From: Paraburkholderia edwinii
GTDB lineage: Bacteria; Pseudomonadota; Gammaproteobacteria; Burkholderiales; Burkholderiaceae
Reading direction: 5' to 3'
DNA length: 64,000 nt
Assembly: GCF_019428685.1 (NCBI RefSeq)
Contig: NZ_CP080095.1
Coordinates: 310,001-374,000, forward strand
Part shown: positions 9,647 through 18,495 of the stretch, one piece after another
Numbering within the stretch: position 1 is the first letter of the stretch
How the letters are laid out: every line of letters starts with the position of its first letter
Translations under genes and position numbers: made by a program
Notes under the pieces: model-generated
Seen by the model: only the letters and a program-made list of their open reading frames with translations
What the model was told of the DNA's origin: nothing
Database searches by the model: none

Positions 9647-10171
9647 TCACTTGATCGTCGCCGGCTGCAGCGACGCGGTCAGATCGACCTGGCCGTCTTC
9701 CTTCAGCGCGGTCACATGCGCTTCGGACACCTGCACCTTGAACTGGCGGCGCACCTCGTCGAGCCACGCGGTCCACGCCGGAAACGACGCGTTTTTCAAC
9801 TGGATCTGCACCGCATTGCCAATGACCTGCACCTGCGTCGCGTTCAGGCCGTGATCGCTGAGCGACGCGGTCAGCGCGTCCTTGAGCGCACCGCCGGTCG
9901 GCGCGACGCCTTGCGCGATGCCGGCGAGCGCGCGCGCCTCGTTGGCCTGCCCCGTCATTTGCGCGAGCTGCCGCTGCAAGCCGGGCAGCGATTGGAGCAG
10001 ACTCGAGCGGCCTTCCTGCGCGGGCGACCACAACACCGACCACGCGATCACAATAGCCAGCACCACCGAGCCCCATGTCAGCAGCGCTTTTTCGCGCGTG
10101 TTGCGCGCGCCCCAGAAGCCGGCCCACGCTTCGAGCAGTTGTTCTTTCATTGTCCGCTCCTGATGGTCCAC
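9647..10171 (-). CDS. gspM: type II secretion protein GspM
   Basis: 174 residues. GspM partners GspL in the inner-membrane platform. It has a short cytosolic start, a single membrane segment (KALLTWGSVVLAIVIAWSVLW), a coiled-coil-like stretch and a periplasmic ferredoxin-like domain. Its start lies 25 bases inside the 3' end of gspL, which suggests coupled translation. Confidence 0.9.
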   Translation of the reverse strand: MDHQERTMKEQLLEAWAGFWGARNTREKALLTWGSVVLAIVIAWSVLWSPAQEGRSSLLQSLPGLQRQLAQMTGQANEARALAGIAQGVAPTGGALKDALTASLSDHGLNATQVQVIGNAVQIQLKNASFPAWTAWLDEVRRQFKVQVSEAHVTALKEDGQVDLTASLQPATIK

Positions 10172-11634
10172 TTGCCCGTATTGCTGTCGATGGCGCCGGA
10201 GAGCCCGTTGCGCGCGAGGCGCTGGCCGAAGTCGGCATCGACCTTCACGGTCGGCTTGAACGTCACGTCGAGGCGGTGGTTCTGATAATCGAGCGCGGCA
10301 AGCCCGTTGACGGGCAACGGTCCGAGCGAGCGCGCGAGACCGTCCGCGAGCGACAGGAAGTCTTCCGGCGACAATTCACCCGCGGCGACGCGCAACTGCT
10401 GCAATTGCCGCGTCATCTGGCCCGGCGCGTCGAGCACGACGGTCGTCTTCGGGAATGCGTTGAGCAACGCCTCGGTCATCTGCGCGTTGATCGCATCGCG
10501 CTCGCGCGCGAGGATCAGCCACTGCACGTTCGCACCGATGACCGCCACGAGCGCGGCAGCGGCGACGAGTGCGAGCGGCGCGCGCAGGCGGCGCAGCGTC
10601 GCACGGTCAAGCCGCCACGGCTGCGACGTGAATTCGAACTGGCACAAATCGAAGCGGCATTCGAGCGCGCGCTGCGCGAGCGTCTCGAACGTCAACGGAT
10701 GCGCGGTCACCTGATGCGCGGCGCTGTCGATGGCGCGCTGCATCGGCGCGTCGGCCGCTGCGAGAGACGTGACGTGCGGCTCGCGGCCGGGCAAGCCGGT
10801 CAGCGCATAGAACGTGAGCGGCGTATCGCCGGCGAGGGCGGTAAGCGTCGCGCCGACCGCGCTCGCCGGCACCGCGTAGCCTTCGCCGATACGCCCGCGT
10901 GCGATCGCCAGTTCGACGCGCGGCGCGGGCGCTTCCTGCGGCACATCGCCGAGCAGCACGGCGGGCGAGGACTGCACGGCCTCGCCAAGCAATGCTGCAA
11001 CAATCGGCTCGTGCGACGGCGCGGAAGCATCGGCCGCGGCGTCACCGTTGCCGCCGGCCGCGCCGGAAGCGGAAGCACCGGAAGCGGCGCCAGACCCGGC
11101 ATCGGAAGCTGGCGCCCCCCGCGCCGCAGTCACCTCGGCATGCGCATCCGACATCGCCTCGGCAAGCGCGTCGTCCACTGCCACAGCCGACAGCGGCCGC
11201 GGCAAACACGCCGTGACCGGCACCGCGCGCAAATTCCGGTGGCCCGCGCCGACAAACGCCTCGTGAATAAACCGGAACCACCCGCGATCGACGATCGCCA
11301 GCAGACGCCGTCCATCGGCAAGCGGCTGCGCATCGATCGCGATATGGCAGGTCTGCGGATCCTGAATCAGTTGATCCTCGACGACGTTCGGCAATGCCTG
11401 GCGCAAGCGCGGCCCTTTCAGCGCGGGCACGGCGGCCGCCATCATCAGCAGGTCGCGCGCGGCGACCATCAGCACCGTCGACGACGCGCGCGGCAACAGC
11501 GCAAGCGACGCCTCGCCGGCGCGCATCGTGCGCCCCGACTTGTCGATGAGCAGAAACGGCATCTCCGGCAGTTGCCATTCCTGCGACGGCACCGCCGGAT
11601 CACGCGGCGGCAATAGAACGATCAGCGTGCTCAA
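10147..11634 (-). CDS. gspL: type II secretion protein GspL
   Basis: 495 residues. GspL anchors the ATPase GspE to the membrane through its cytosolic domain (about 1-320) and binds GspM through its periplasmic part. A membrane segment lies at about 350-370 (LALVAAAALVAVIGANVQWL), followed by a periplasmic ferredoxin-like domain. The cytosolic domain carries an Ala/Gly/Ser-rich insert at about residues 165-195 that looks like a flexible loop. It sits between gspK and gspM in the expected order. Confidence 0.9.
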   Translation of the reverse strand: MSTLIVLLPPRDPAVPSQEWQLPEMPFLLIDKSGRTMRAGEASLALLPRASSTVLMVAARDLLMMAAAVPALKGPRLRQALPNVVEDQLIQDPQTCHIAIDAQPLADGRRLLAIVDRGWFRFIHEAFVGAGHRNLRAVPVTACLPRPLSAVAVDDALAEAMSDAHAEVTAARGAPASDAGSGAASGASASGAAGGNGDAAADASAPSHEPIVAALLGEAVQSSPAVLLGDVPQEAPAPRVELAIARGRIGEGYAVPASAVGATLTALAGDTPLTFYALTGLPGREPHVTSLAAADAPMQRAIDSAAHQVTAHPLTFETLAQRALECRFDLCQFEFTSQPWRLDRATLRRLRAPLALVAAAALVAVIGANVQWLILARERDAINAQMTEALLNAFPKTTVVLDAPGQMTRQLQQLRVAAGELSPEDFLSLADGLARSLGPLPVNGLAALDYQNHRLDVTFKPTVKVDADFGQRLARNGLSGAIDSNTGKWTIRSGQ

Positions 11635-11662
11635 GGCCCACTCTCTCCGGGAAAAGCGTTAT

Positions 11663-12826
11663 TCATAGTTGGTCCCGCTCCCGTACGATACGCGTCGTAT
11701 GAGTCAGCGCGTCGCGATAGACGAGCGTCGTGCGATCCACCTCGGCACGTTCGTGCTGTACGCGCCCGTGCACGACGAAGTAGCTCGAATTGACATCCAT
11801 CTGGCTCGGGTCGAACACCGTAGCCGGCACACCCGCCGCGCTGAGCGCGAGCTGCACATCGGCGATATTGTGGAAGAACACGGTTTCGCGGCGCGCGACA
11901 AGCGCCTGCGCGCTCGACACGTTCATGCCCGGCACGATTGCGGCGATCACTTCCGCGGGCGCGGTGTTCATGTTGACCGCGGTCACCGTCGGCAGGATCG
12001 TGACGAACGGACGCAACCGCTGGACCATCTCGGACGTGAAGCCCGGTACGTCGAGCAGCGAATCGACACTCGTCATTTGCAGCGGCACGACCGAAGGGTT
12101 CGAGTCCGAATCCGATAACCCCGGGTTGTCCGTGTACTCGCCGCCCGTCGCGCCGCCCGCCACAACCGGGCCGCTGGCGGCGCCCGGCACGCTAGTCGGA
12201 TTCGTCGGGTTCGTCGACTGGAAGCGCGTCGCCGAATGCTTGAGGCTCGCCCGCATCTGCAGCGCCGCATTTTTCGCGAGCTGGCCGTTCAACCCAAGCG
12301 TGGAAAGCAGCCGCGCAAACACTTCGATCTGCTGCAGGTTCAGTTGCAGCACGCCGGGCGTCGCATTCGATACAAGATTGCGCAGGTTGAACTTCGCTTG
12401 CGCGTCTTCGATCGAGCCTGAGAGGAACGTATCGGAGCCTTCCGAACCGTGCGCGTCGCCGATCTGCCCGAGAAAATCGGACAGGCGCGTCTTTGCGATC
12501 GGCACGCCCCAGATGCCGCCGAGATACGTGATGCCGGCCGACGTATCGGCTTCCGAGCGCAAAATAAGCCGCGTCCAGTCGAGCGCGCCGCGGCCGACCC
12601 ACTGCGCCTGCGCGAGCAGCCGCTGGTTTTCGATGCGGCGCACCTGTACCTGCTGCCGCCACAAAATGCCCGACACGAGAATCGCCGACAGCGCGACGAC
12701 GAGCAGCGCGCTGATAATCGCGACGCCGGATTCGCGCGATCGCGCTCGCGACCTGCTTGTCGACCCTTTTTGCGGCTCTGGTTCCGGACATGCGCGGCAC
12801 GCGCGCGGCAGGCGGTTCACGGCCAT
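11663..12826 (-). CDS. gspK: type II secretion minor pseudopilin GspK
   Basis: 387 residues. GspK caps the pseudopilus tip together with GspI and GspJ. The prepilin-like signal is SGVAIISALLVVALSAILVSG, after an unusually long basic leader of about 33 residues. The large GspK domain follows, with VNMNTAPAEVIAAIVPGM, a typical helix-hairpin-like GspK motif. The ATG at 12826 overlaps the gspJ stop (ATGA); an in-frame GTG at 12829 is the alternative. A Gly/Pro/Thr-rich loop lies at about 200-235. Confidence 0.9.
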   Translation of the reverse strand: MAVNRLPRACRACPEPEPQKGSTSRSRARSRESGVAIISALLVVALSAILVSGILWRQQVQVRRIENQRLLAQAQWVGRGALDWTRLILRSEADTSAGITYLGGIWGVPIAKTRLSDFLGQIGDAHGSEGSDTFLSGSIEDAQAKFNLRNLVSNATPGVLQLNLQQIEVFARLLSTLGLNGQLAKNAALQMRASLKHSATRFQSTNPTNPTSVPGAASGPVVAGGATGGEYTDNPGLSDSDSNPSVVPLQMTSVDSLLDVPGFTSEMVQRLRPFVTILPTVTAVNMNTAPAEVIAAIVPGMNVSSAQALVARRETVFFHNIADVQLALSAAGVPATVFDPSQMDVNSSYFVVHGRVQHERAEVDRTTLVYRDALTHTTRIVRERDQL

Positions 12827-13563
12827 CACTCCCCGACGAGAAACACCCGCGTCACCGGGCGCTTCAACGCAGCCGCGCCGATGCTGATCTCGAGCCCGGT
12901 CACCGCGCGCGGAATCGGCGCATTGCCGAGCTGCGGCACTTTCAGGTTGTTCAGGTTCTCGCTCATCGCGGATTGCACGTCCTTCATCTCCGTCGTCCAG
13001 CCGGCCTTCGTCACAAAGATACGCGCGGTAATCGTGCCGATGCCGCCCATCAGCGGCACCGCGCTCCAGTTGCCGTTCTCGTCGCCGGACAGCGCGCGCC
13101 GCACTTCGCCGATGTTTTTCAGCGCCGGCGATGCATAGCGCGTGATGCGTCCATCCGACACGCGGTAACGCACGACCTGCAGCCGCGGCGGCGAACCCGG
13201 CGCATACAGCTCGCGCACGATCTGCAGCCCGCTCGACGCGACCGACACCGACGGCTCGCCGACTTCGTCTTCAGTCGCCGCCTGGCGCGCGTCGATGCGC
13301 ATCTGGTCGAACAGCTGCGCGAAGACGCGCTCGTCCTCCATCGCATTCGTGACCGTCTGCCGGCCGCGGATGATCTGATCAAGCCCGCGCCACGACAGCA
13401 CGGCGATCACCGCGAGAATCGCGATCGCGACGAGCAGCTCGATCAGCGTGAAACCGCCCACCGTGCGCCGCCGCTTCATCGCGCGTTCGCGTTCGGCCCG
13501 ACGTGTCGCGCCGCGCGCCGTGCCACAGGCCACGCGACGTTCAAAGCGGCCGGTTCGATTCAT
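12826..13563 (-). CDS. gspJ: type II secretion minor pseudopilin GspJ
   Basis: 245 residues from the ATG at 13563, which overlaps gspI by 23 bases. The prepilin cleavage motif is GG-FTLIELLVAIAILAVI. A second start at 13479 (MKRRRTVGG) would give a classical 9-residue leader. The longer start is given because it fits translational coupling, but the shorter is quite possible. The remainder fits GspJ (LSWRGLDQIIRGRQ). It is a tip component of the pseudopilus. Confidence 0.88.
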   Translation of the reverse strand: MNRTGRFERRVACGTARGATRRAERERAMKRRRTVGGFTLIELLVAIAILAVIAVLSWRGLDQIIRGRQTVTNAMEDERVFAQLFDQMRIDARQAATEDEVGEPSVSVASSGLQIVRELYAPGSPPRLQVVRYRVSDGRITRYASPALKNIGEVRRALSGDENGNWSAVPLMGGIGTITARIFVTKAGWTTEMKDVQSAMSENLNNLKVPQLGNAPIPRAVTGLEISIGAAALKRPVTRVFLVGE

Positions 13564-13993
13564 TCGGGACCACCGTCACCATCTGCGCGAGCGCGCCAGC
13601 CCGGCCCGGCATCTTCACCACGACCTCGACGCGTCGAAACACCGGATTCGGCGTCGTCGACACATTCTCCGTGCAAATCAGCTGCAGGTTGCCCTGCGAA
13701 CAATCGAAACTTTGCGAACCGATTTCGGGAAACGAGTGCGTAAGCCGCAATTGCGCCAGCGTGTTGTCCGCGCTCCAGCCGGCCAGCAGCCGCCGATGCA
13801 GATCGGCTTCGCCGGTCGCCAGCGCGCCGACCGCGCGCAGCGAGGCCGCCAGCGCAACCGCGATGATCGCGAGCGCGACAAGCACTTCGATCATCGTGAA
13901 GCCGCGATTGCCACGATCGCCACGACTGCCGCCGCGTACGCGACGGTTGCCACGAACACCGCGATTGCAAAAACCCACGCGCCACATCATCAA
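13541..13993 (-). CDS. gspI: type II secretion minor pseudopilin GspI
   Basis: 150 residues. The prepilin motif RGFTMIEVLVALAIIAVALA is followed by the short GspI domain with a cysteine pair (FDCSQ and LICTE). The leader before the cleavage site is about 31 residues and made largely of Arg-Gly pairs (RGVRGNRRVRGGSRGDRGNR), which is odd for a prepilin leader. Three consecutive ATG codons (13993, 13990, 13987) could start it; the first overlaps the gspH stop by four bases. Confidence 0.88.
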   Translation of the reverse strand: MMMWRVGFCNRGVRGNRRVRGGSRGDRGNRGFTMIEVLVALAIIAVALAASLRAVGALATGEADLHRRLLAGWSADNTLAQLRLTHSFPEIGSQSFDCSQGNLQLICTENVSTTPNPVFRRVEVVVKMPGRAGALAQMVTVVPNESNRPL

Positions 13994-14514
13994 CGCACCT
14001 CATACCGGCCATTCCCGGTACCGACGATCGTCGCGCTGCCGACGCCCGAATACAGCGTCACCGTGACCGGCGTGTCGATGCTCTCGGTGCCGAACACGAT
14101 GCGGTCGCCCTGTTTATCCGAACCCGGGTAATTGATCGATACGCCGGTTACACCGCCTTCCCAGTTGCGCGGGCCGAGCAGATCGTCGCGCAGCGTGCGC
14201 CAGCCGTCTTCGGTATGGATATCGAAGCGAAAACCGTTTTCGAGCGGCATCCACGCGATCGGCCGCGCACGCACCTGCGCCTCGTCGCCGGCCGATTCGA
14301 ACAACAACGCGAGACGCTGCGCTTCCTCGTTCAGATCGGTGCGCGGATTGCGCGACAACGACAGCGACGCCAGCGAAACCAGCAAACCGACGATCACGAG
14401 CACGACCATCATCTCGAGCAGCGTGAAGCCGTGCTGGCGCCGGCTCGCGTACGGCAAGCGCGCGCCGCCGGAAGCAGCGCGACGCGCAAAAGCCGGGCAG
14501 GGAAGTGAACGCAT
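13990..14514 (-). CDS. gspH: type II secretion minor pseudopilin GspH
   Basis: 174 residues. The prepilin motif HGFTLLEMMVVLVIVGLLVS follows a 28-residue basic leader. The body fits the GspH beta domain (RNPRTDLNEEAQRLALLFE). It lies 48 bases after gspG and overlaps gspI by four bases. Confidence 0.9.
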   Translation of the reverse strand: MRSLPCPAFARRAASGGARLPYASRRQHGFTLLEMMVVLVIVGLLVSLASLSLSRNPRTDLNEEAQRLALLFESAGDEAQVRARPIAWMPLENGFRFDIHTEDGWRTLRDDLLGPRNWEGGVTGVSINYPGSDKQGDRIVFGTESIDTPVTVTLYSGVGSATIVGTGNGRYEVR

Positions 14515-14562
14515 GATGCGCGACGAAACTCGACTACCGAACCGTGAGAATTTCAGCGCCCG

Positions 14563-15027
14563 TCACTGCCACGAACCGACATCGGCATCGTTGCCTTCGC
14601 CGCCCGGTTTACCGTCCGCGCCATAGCTGAACACGTCGATTTCACCGTGCACGCCGGGGTTCAGGTACTGATACTGATTGCCCCACGGATCGTTCGGCAG
14701 GCGTTCGAGATAGCCGCCGTCCTTCCAGTTGTTCGGTACGGGGTCGGTAGTCGGCTTTTCGACGAGCGAGCGCAAGCCCTGCTCCTGAGTCGGATAACGG
14801 CCGTTATCGAGGCGATACAGCTTCATCGCCTGCATGATCGTGCCGATGTCCTGCTTCGCGGCGACACGGCGCGCCTCGTCCGGCCGGCTCATGATCTTCG
14901 GCACGATCAGCGCGGCGAGAATGCCGAGAATCGCGATCACGACCATGATTTCGATCAGCGTGAACCCCCGTTGACGACGGGCGCGGGCACCCACGATTTC
15001 CGTGCGGCGATTCGTCCACATTTGCAT
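14563..15027 (-). CDS. gspG: type II secretion major pseudopilin GspG
   Basis: 154 residues. This is the main subunit of the periplasmic pseudopilus that pushes substrates through the secretin. The prepilin peptidase site is RQRG-FTLIEIMVVIAILG. The conserved GspG body includes YRLDNGRYPTQEQGLRSLVE and NDPWGNQYQYLNPG, which contribute to the calcium-binding fold. The prepilin peptidase gene gspO/pilD is not in the window. It is first in gspGHIJKLMN and divergent from gspC. Confidence 0.95.
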   Translation of the reverse strand: MQMWTNRRTEIVGARARRQRGFTLIEIMVVIAILGILAALIVPKIMSRPDEARRVAAKQDIGTIMQAMKLYRLDNGRYPTQEQGLRSLVEKPTTDPVPNNWKDGGYLERLPNDPWGNQYQYLNPGVHGEIDVFSYGADGKPGGEGNDADVGSWQ

Positions 15028-15235
15028 AGCTTGCTACCTCATTCCAATTGATTTGTTCGCTGTTGCACCGGCCCGGCGGAACTCGCCAAAACCGGCGCAT
15101 ATGGTGCGCCTTTCAGTGTGAACGGCGCATTTTCCGCAGTCCCTTTCAACACACTTTCCGTGGCGCGGCCGCTCATTCTAAAGGGATGCCATCGTACCGC
15201 TTCGATACATCGCAACTTTCACATTTATCCGTACA
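15028..15235. promoter_or_regulatory. divergent gspG/gspC promoter region
   Basis: 208 bases between the divergent starts of gspG and gspC. It must carry promoters for both gspGHIJKLMN and gspC. I could not assign unambiguous -35/-10 boxes. Confidence 0.45.
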
Positions 15236-15658
15236 ATGTCGCGCATGACAGCCCTCCAAGTTCGCCTCATTTCGCTCCTGTGCTTCGCGGTGTTCTGCGC
15301 GACGGCAACCTATTGGGTCGTCACGCTGACGTCACATCGCGGTCCCACCGTGCCCGCCGCCGCGGCGCGCCCGCCGGTCTCGGTCGATCAGGCAGCCACG
15401 CTGTTCGGCGGACAGCTCACCCGCACCGTCAATCAGGACGTGCGCCTCTACGGCATCCTCGCGCTGCACGACGGCGCCGCCGCGATCGTCAGCGTCGGCG
15501 GCGAACCGCCGCATACGGTGTCGCTCGGCAACGCGATCATGGAAGGCGCGAAACTCTCCGAAGTGCGCGCCCGTTCGATCATCATCGATCGCAACGGCTC
15601 GCATTCGGAAGTGTTCCTGCCGGCCAACGCGCCGGGGCCCACTATCTACGTGCGCTGA
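15236..15658 (+). CDS. gspC: short type II secretion protein GspC (HR domain only)
   Basis: 140 residues, against roughly 270-300 for classical GspC. GspC links the inner-membrane platform to the secretin. One N-terminal membrane segment (LISLLCFAVFCATATYWVV) and the homology-region domain (LFGGQLTRTVNQDVRLYGIL to the end) are present. The C-terminal PDZ or coiled-coil domain is absent; the frame closes cleanly after TIYVR. It is inserted on the plus strand between gspF and gspG, both on the minus strand. A second ATG at 15245 is possible. Confidence 0.85.
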   Translation: MSRMTALQVRLISLLCFAVFCATATYWVVTLTSHRGPTVPAAAARPPVSVDQAATLFGGQLTRTVNQDVRLYGILALHDGAAAIVSVGGEPPHTVSLGNAIMEGAKLSEVRARSIIIDRNGSHSEVFLPANAPGPTIYVR

Positions 15659-15737
15659 ACCTGCGCCGGTAAATATCCGACGCTGCTGCATCGCGCGGAT
15701 TCTTCGCCGGCGCGGCTCGCCGCGCACTGCCTCGCGC

Positions 15738-16955
15738 TTACTGCACGAGGTTATTCAGTTCGATGATCGGCATCATCACCGCCAGCACGATCACGAGCAC
15801 GACGCCACCCATCGCCAGAATCAGCAGCGGCTCGAGCAAGCTTGTCAGGAACATCGTGCGGCGTTCGAGTTCGCGCGATTCGCCTTCGGATGCGCGGTCG
15901 AGCATCGTCGTCACGTCGCCGGTCGCTTCACCTGAACGGATCAGGTGCACGAGCACCGGCGGGAATGTCTTCGTATTGCCAAGCGCGCGCGACAATGACG
16001 TGCCTTCGCGCACGCGCACGATCGCATCGTCGATATTCGTGCGCATTGCGCGGTTGCTGAGCGTTTCGCCGGCCGCCTGCAGCGCGCGCAGAATCGGCAC
16101 GCCGGCCGCGGTCAGAATGCCGAGCGTGCTCGCGAAACGCACCGTGTTATAGCCGCGCACGAGCTTGCCGAGCAGCGGCGCAGTAAGCAGCCACCGGTCG
16201 AACGCGAGGCGCGGCCCGGGCTGCTTCAGAATCGTGCGCACCACGTACACGACCACGACAACCGCGATCAGCGCCGCCCACCAGTAGCTTCGAACGAAAC
16301 CGGACAGCGACATCATCAGGATCGTCAGAAACGGCAGTTGCTGTTTCGTGCTGGCGAACACATTGACGACCTGCGGCACCACATAGCTGAGCAGAAACGT
16401 CACGATACCGAACGCGATGAGCGTGACGATCGCCGGATACGTGAACGCGAGCACGATCTTCTGCTTCAGCGCATTGCGCTGTTCGATGTAATCCGCGAGG
16501 CGCGACAGCACGAGACCGAGCTTGCCCGTATGCTCGCCGGCCGCAACGAGGGCGCGATAAATGTCGGGAAAGTCCTTCGGATGCTGCGACAGCGCATTCG
16601 CGAGCGAATGGCCGCCGAGCACTTCCGCGCGAATCGCAGCCATCAGTTCGCGAATGTAGTCGCGTTCCGATTGCTCGGTCAGCACCGCGAGCGCTTCGTC
16701 GAGCGGCAGGCCCGCGATCAGCAGGCTCGCGAGCTGGCGCGTCAGAATCGCCTGCTCGCGCTGCGACAGCTTGCGGCCGAGCGACAGACGCTGGCTGCGT
16801 TCGCCGCGCGTACGCGTCGCGGCGGGTTCGACGACGAGCGGCGTCAGTCCTTGCGTGCGCAATTGCGAGCGAGCGCCGCGCGCGCTGTCCGCATCGAGCA
16901 CGCCTTTTTGCGCCTTGCCCGCTGCGTCGATCGCTTCGAAACGAAAAGCAGGCAT
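15738..16955 (-). CDS. gspF: type II secretion inner-membrane protein GspF
   Basis: 405 residues, full length. GspF is the polytopic platform protein that couples GspE to pseudopilus assembly. Two GspF domains are seen (about 70-195 and 270-395), with SLLIAGLPLDEAL and FASTLGILTAAGVPILRALQ. Three membrane segments are visible (near residues 170-190, 215-235 and 375-398). It starts four bases after gspE. Confidence 0.95.
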   Translation of the reverse strand: MPAFRFEAIDAAGKAQKGVLDADSARGARSQLRTQGLTPLVVEPAATRTRGERSQRLSLGRKLSQREQAILTRQLASLLIAGLPLDEALAVLTEQSERDYIRELMAAIRAEVLGGHSLANALSQHPKDFPDIYRALVAAGEHTGKLGLVLSRLADYIEQRNALKQKIVLAFTYPAIVTLIAFGIVTFLLSYVVPQVVNVFASTKQQLPFLTILMMSLSGFVRSYWWAALIAVVVVVYVVRTILKQPGPRLAFDRWLLTAPLLGKLVRGYNTVRFASTLGILTAAGVPILRALQAAGETLSNRAMRTNIDDAIVRVREGTSLSRALGNTKTFPPVLVHLIRSGEATGDVTTMLDRASEGESRELERRTMFLTSLLEPLLILAMGGVVLVIVLAVMMPIIELNNLVQ

Positions 16956-16959
16956 TCGC

Positions 16960-18495
16960 TTACACTCCGCCCGTCACGCGAATCACTTCTTCGAGCGACG
17001 TGAGGCCGGTCGAGAGCCAGCGATCGCCGTCCTCGCGCAGCGTGCGCATCCCTTGTTTGCGGCCCGCGTCGAGAATTTCGGCGTCGGCGGCATTGCGGTG
17101 GATCAGCGTGCGGATCGACTCATCGACGAGCAACAGTTCGTAGACGCCGCGGCGCCCCGCATAGCCCGAGTGTCCGCACTTGTCGCAGCCGACGGGATGC
17201 CATTGCTTGTGGCCGTCTTCTTCGCGCTCTTCCTTGCAGACCGGACACAGGCGGCGGATGAGACGCTGCGCGAGCACGCCGAGTAACGACGACGCCAGCA
17301 GATAGGGCTCGACGCCCATATCGGTGAGACGCGTCACCGCTGACGCCGCATCGTTCGTATGCAGCGTTGCGAGTACAAGGTGGCCCGTCAGCGAGGCCTG
17401 CACCGCGATCTGCGCGGTTTCGAGGTCGCGGATTTCGCCGATCATGATCACGTCCGGATCCTGACGCAGAATCGAACGCAAGGCGCGCGCGAACGTCATG
17501 CCGATCCGCTCGTTGACCTGCGTCTGGCCGATGCCCGAGAGATCGTATTCGATCGGGTCCTCGACAGTCATGATGTTGGTCGTGGCCGTTTCGAGGCGCG
17601 ACATCGATGCGTAAAGCGTCGTCGTTTTACCGGAGCCGGTCGGGCCGGTGACGAGCACGATGCCGTGCGGGCGTCCGATGAGCTTGTCGAACTGACCGAG
17701 CGTGTCCTGTGCCATGCCCAGCGCTTCGAGATTCAAACGCGCCGCGTCCTTTTCGAGCAGACGCAGCACCGCGCGTTCGCCGTGACCGGTCGGCAGCGTC
17801 GATACGCGCACGTCGACTGGGCGGCCGCCGACGCGCAGCGTAATACGGCCATCCTGCGGCAGGCGTTTTTCCGCGATATCAAGCTGCGCCATGATCTTGA
17901 TCCGCGAGATCAGCGCGCCGTGCAGCGCTTTCTTGGGCCGCACGACATCGCGCAGCGTGCCGTCGACGCGAAAGCGCACGACCGATGCATTTTCAAAGGG
18001 CTCGATATGAATATCGGAAGCCTGCTCGCGCGCCGCCTGTGTAAGCAGCGCGTTGATCATGCGGATGATCGGCGCATCGTCTTCGGACTCGAGCAGATCC
18101 TCGACTTCCGGGATGTCCTGCATCAACCGCGACAGATCGACTTCGCCTTCCACTTCGCCGACCACCTGCGCCGCGCTGCCGTCCTGGCGCGAGTACGCGG
18201 CGTTGATCGCCTGCGCGAGCTCGTCGGCCGGCATCCGCACGACCGACAGTACGCCGAAATTTCGCGCCACTTCAGCCAGCGCCGCGTCGCTCGTGCGGTC
18301 GCTGATCCACACTTCGAGCGAGTCCGAATGCTGATGCGCGACGAGAATCTGGCCGCTTCTCGCGAAGCCGTACGGCACGAGCCGCGCGGCCAGCGCCGAG
18401 GGTCCCTCGCGGGTCCCGGCCGGCAACTCCTTCGCATCGCGCGCGCCGTCCGCGCCTACCGGCGCGTGCGGCGCGGCTATCGGATGCGTGCTCAC
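16960..18495 (-). CDS. gspE: type II secretion ATPase GspE
   Basis: 511 residues. This cytosolic hexameric ATPase powers pseudopilus assembly. The N-terminal domain binds GspL. Walker A is GPTGSGKTTT (about 284-293), Walker B RQDPDVIMIGEIRD, with His-box LVLATLHTND. A tetracysteine zinc motif follows (CPVCKEE and CDKCGHSGY). The GTG start overlaps the gspD stop (GTGA), so translation is coupled. Confidence 0.96.
   Translation of the reverse strand: MSTHPIAAPHAPVGADGARDAKELPAGTREGPSALAARLVPYGFARSGQILVAHQHSDSLEVWISDRTSDAALAEVARNFGVLSVVRMPADELAQAINAAYSRQDGSAAQVVGEVEGEVDLSRLMQDIPEVEDLLESEDDAPIIRMINALLTQAAREQASDIHIEPFENASVVRFRVDGTLRDVVRPKKALHGALISRIKIMAQLDIAEKRLPQDGRITLRVGGRPVDVRVSTLPTGHGERAVLRLLEKDAARLNLEALGMAQDTLGQFDKLIGRPHGIVLVTGPTGSGKTTTLYASMSRLETATTNIMTVEDPIEYDLSGIGQTQVNERIGMTFARALRSILRQDPDVIMIGEIRDLETAQIAVQASLTGHLVLATLHTNDAASAVTRLTDMGVEPYLLASSLLGVLAQRLIRRLCPVCKEEREEDGHKQWHPVGCDKCGHSGYAGRRGVYELLLVDESIRTLIHRNAADAEILDAGRKQGMRTLREDGDRWLSTGLTSLEEVIRVTGGV

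Noticed and set aside
10075..11616. 513-codon open frame on the plus strand across gspM and gspL
   Set aside because: gspL and gspM fit the cluster order and their families; the plus-strand reading is Arg-rich and unlike any family.
12085..12110. GGTTCGAGTCC, resembling a tRNA T-loop
   Set aside because: It lies inside gspK codons and no cloverleaf can be built around it.
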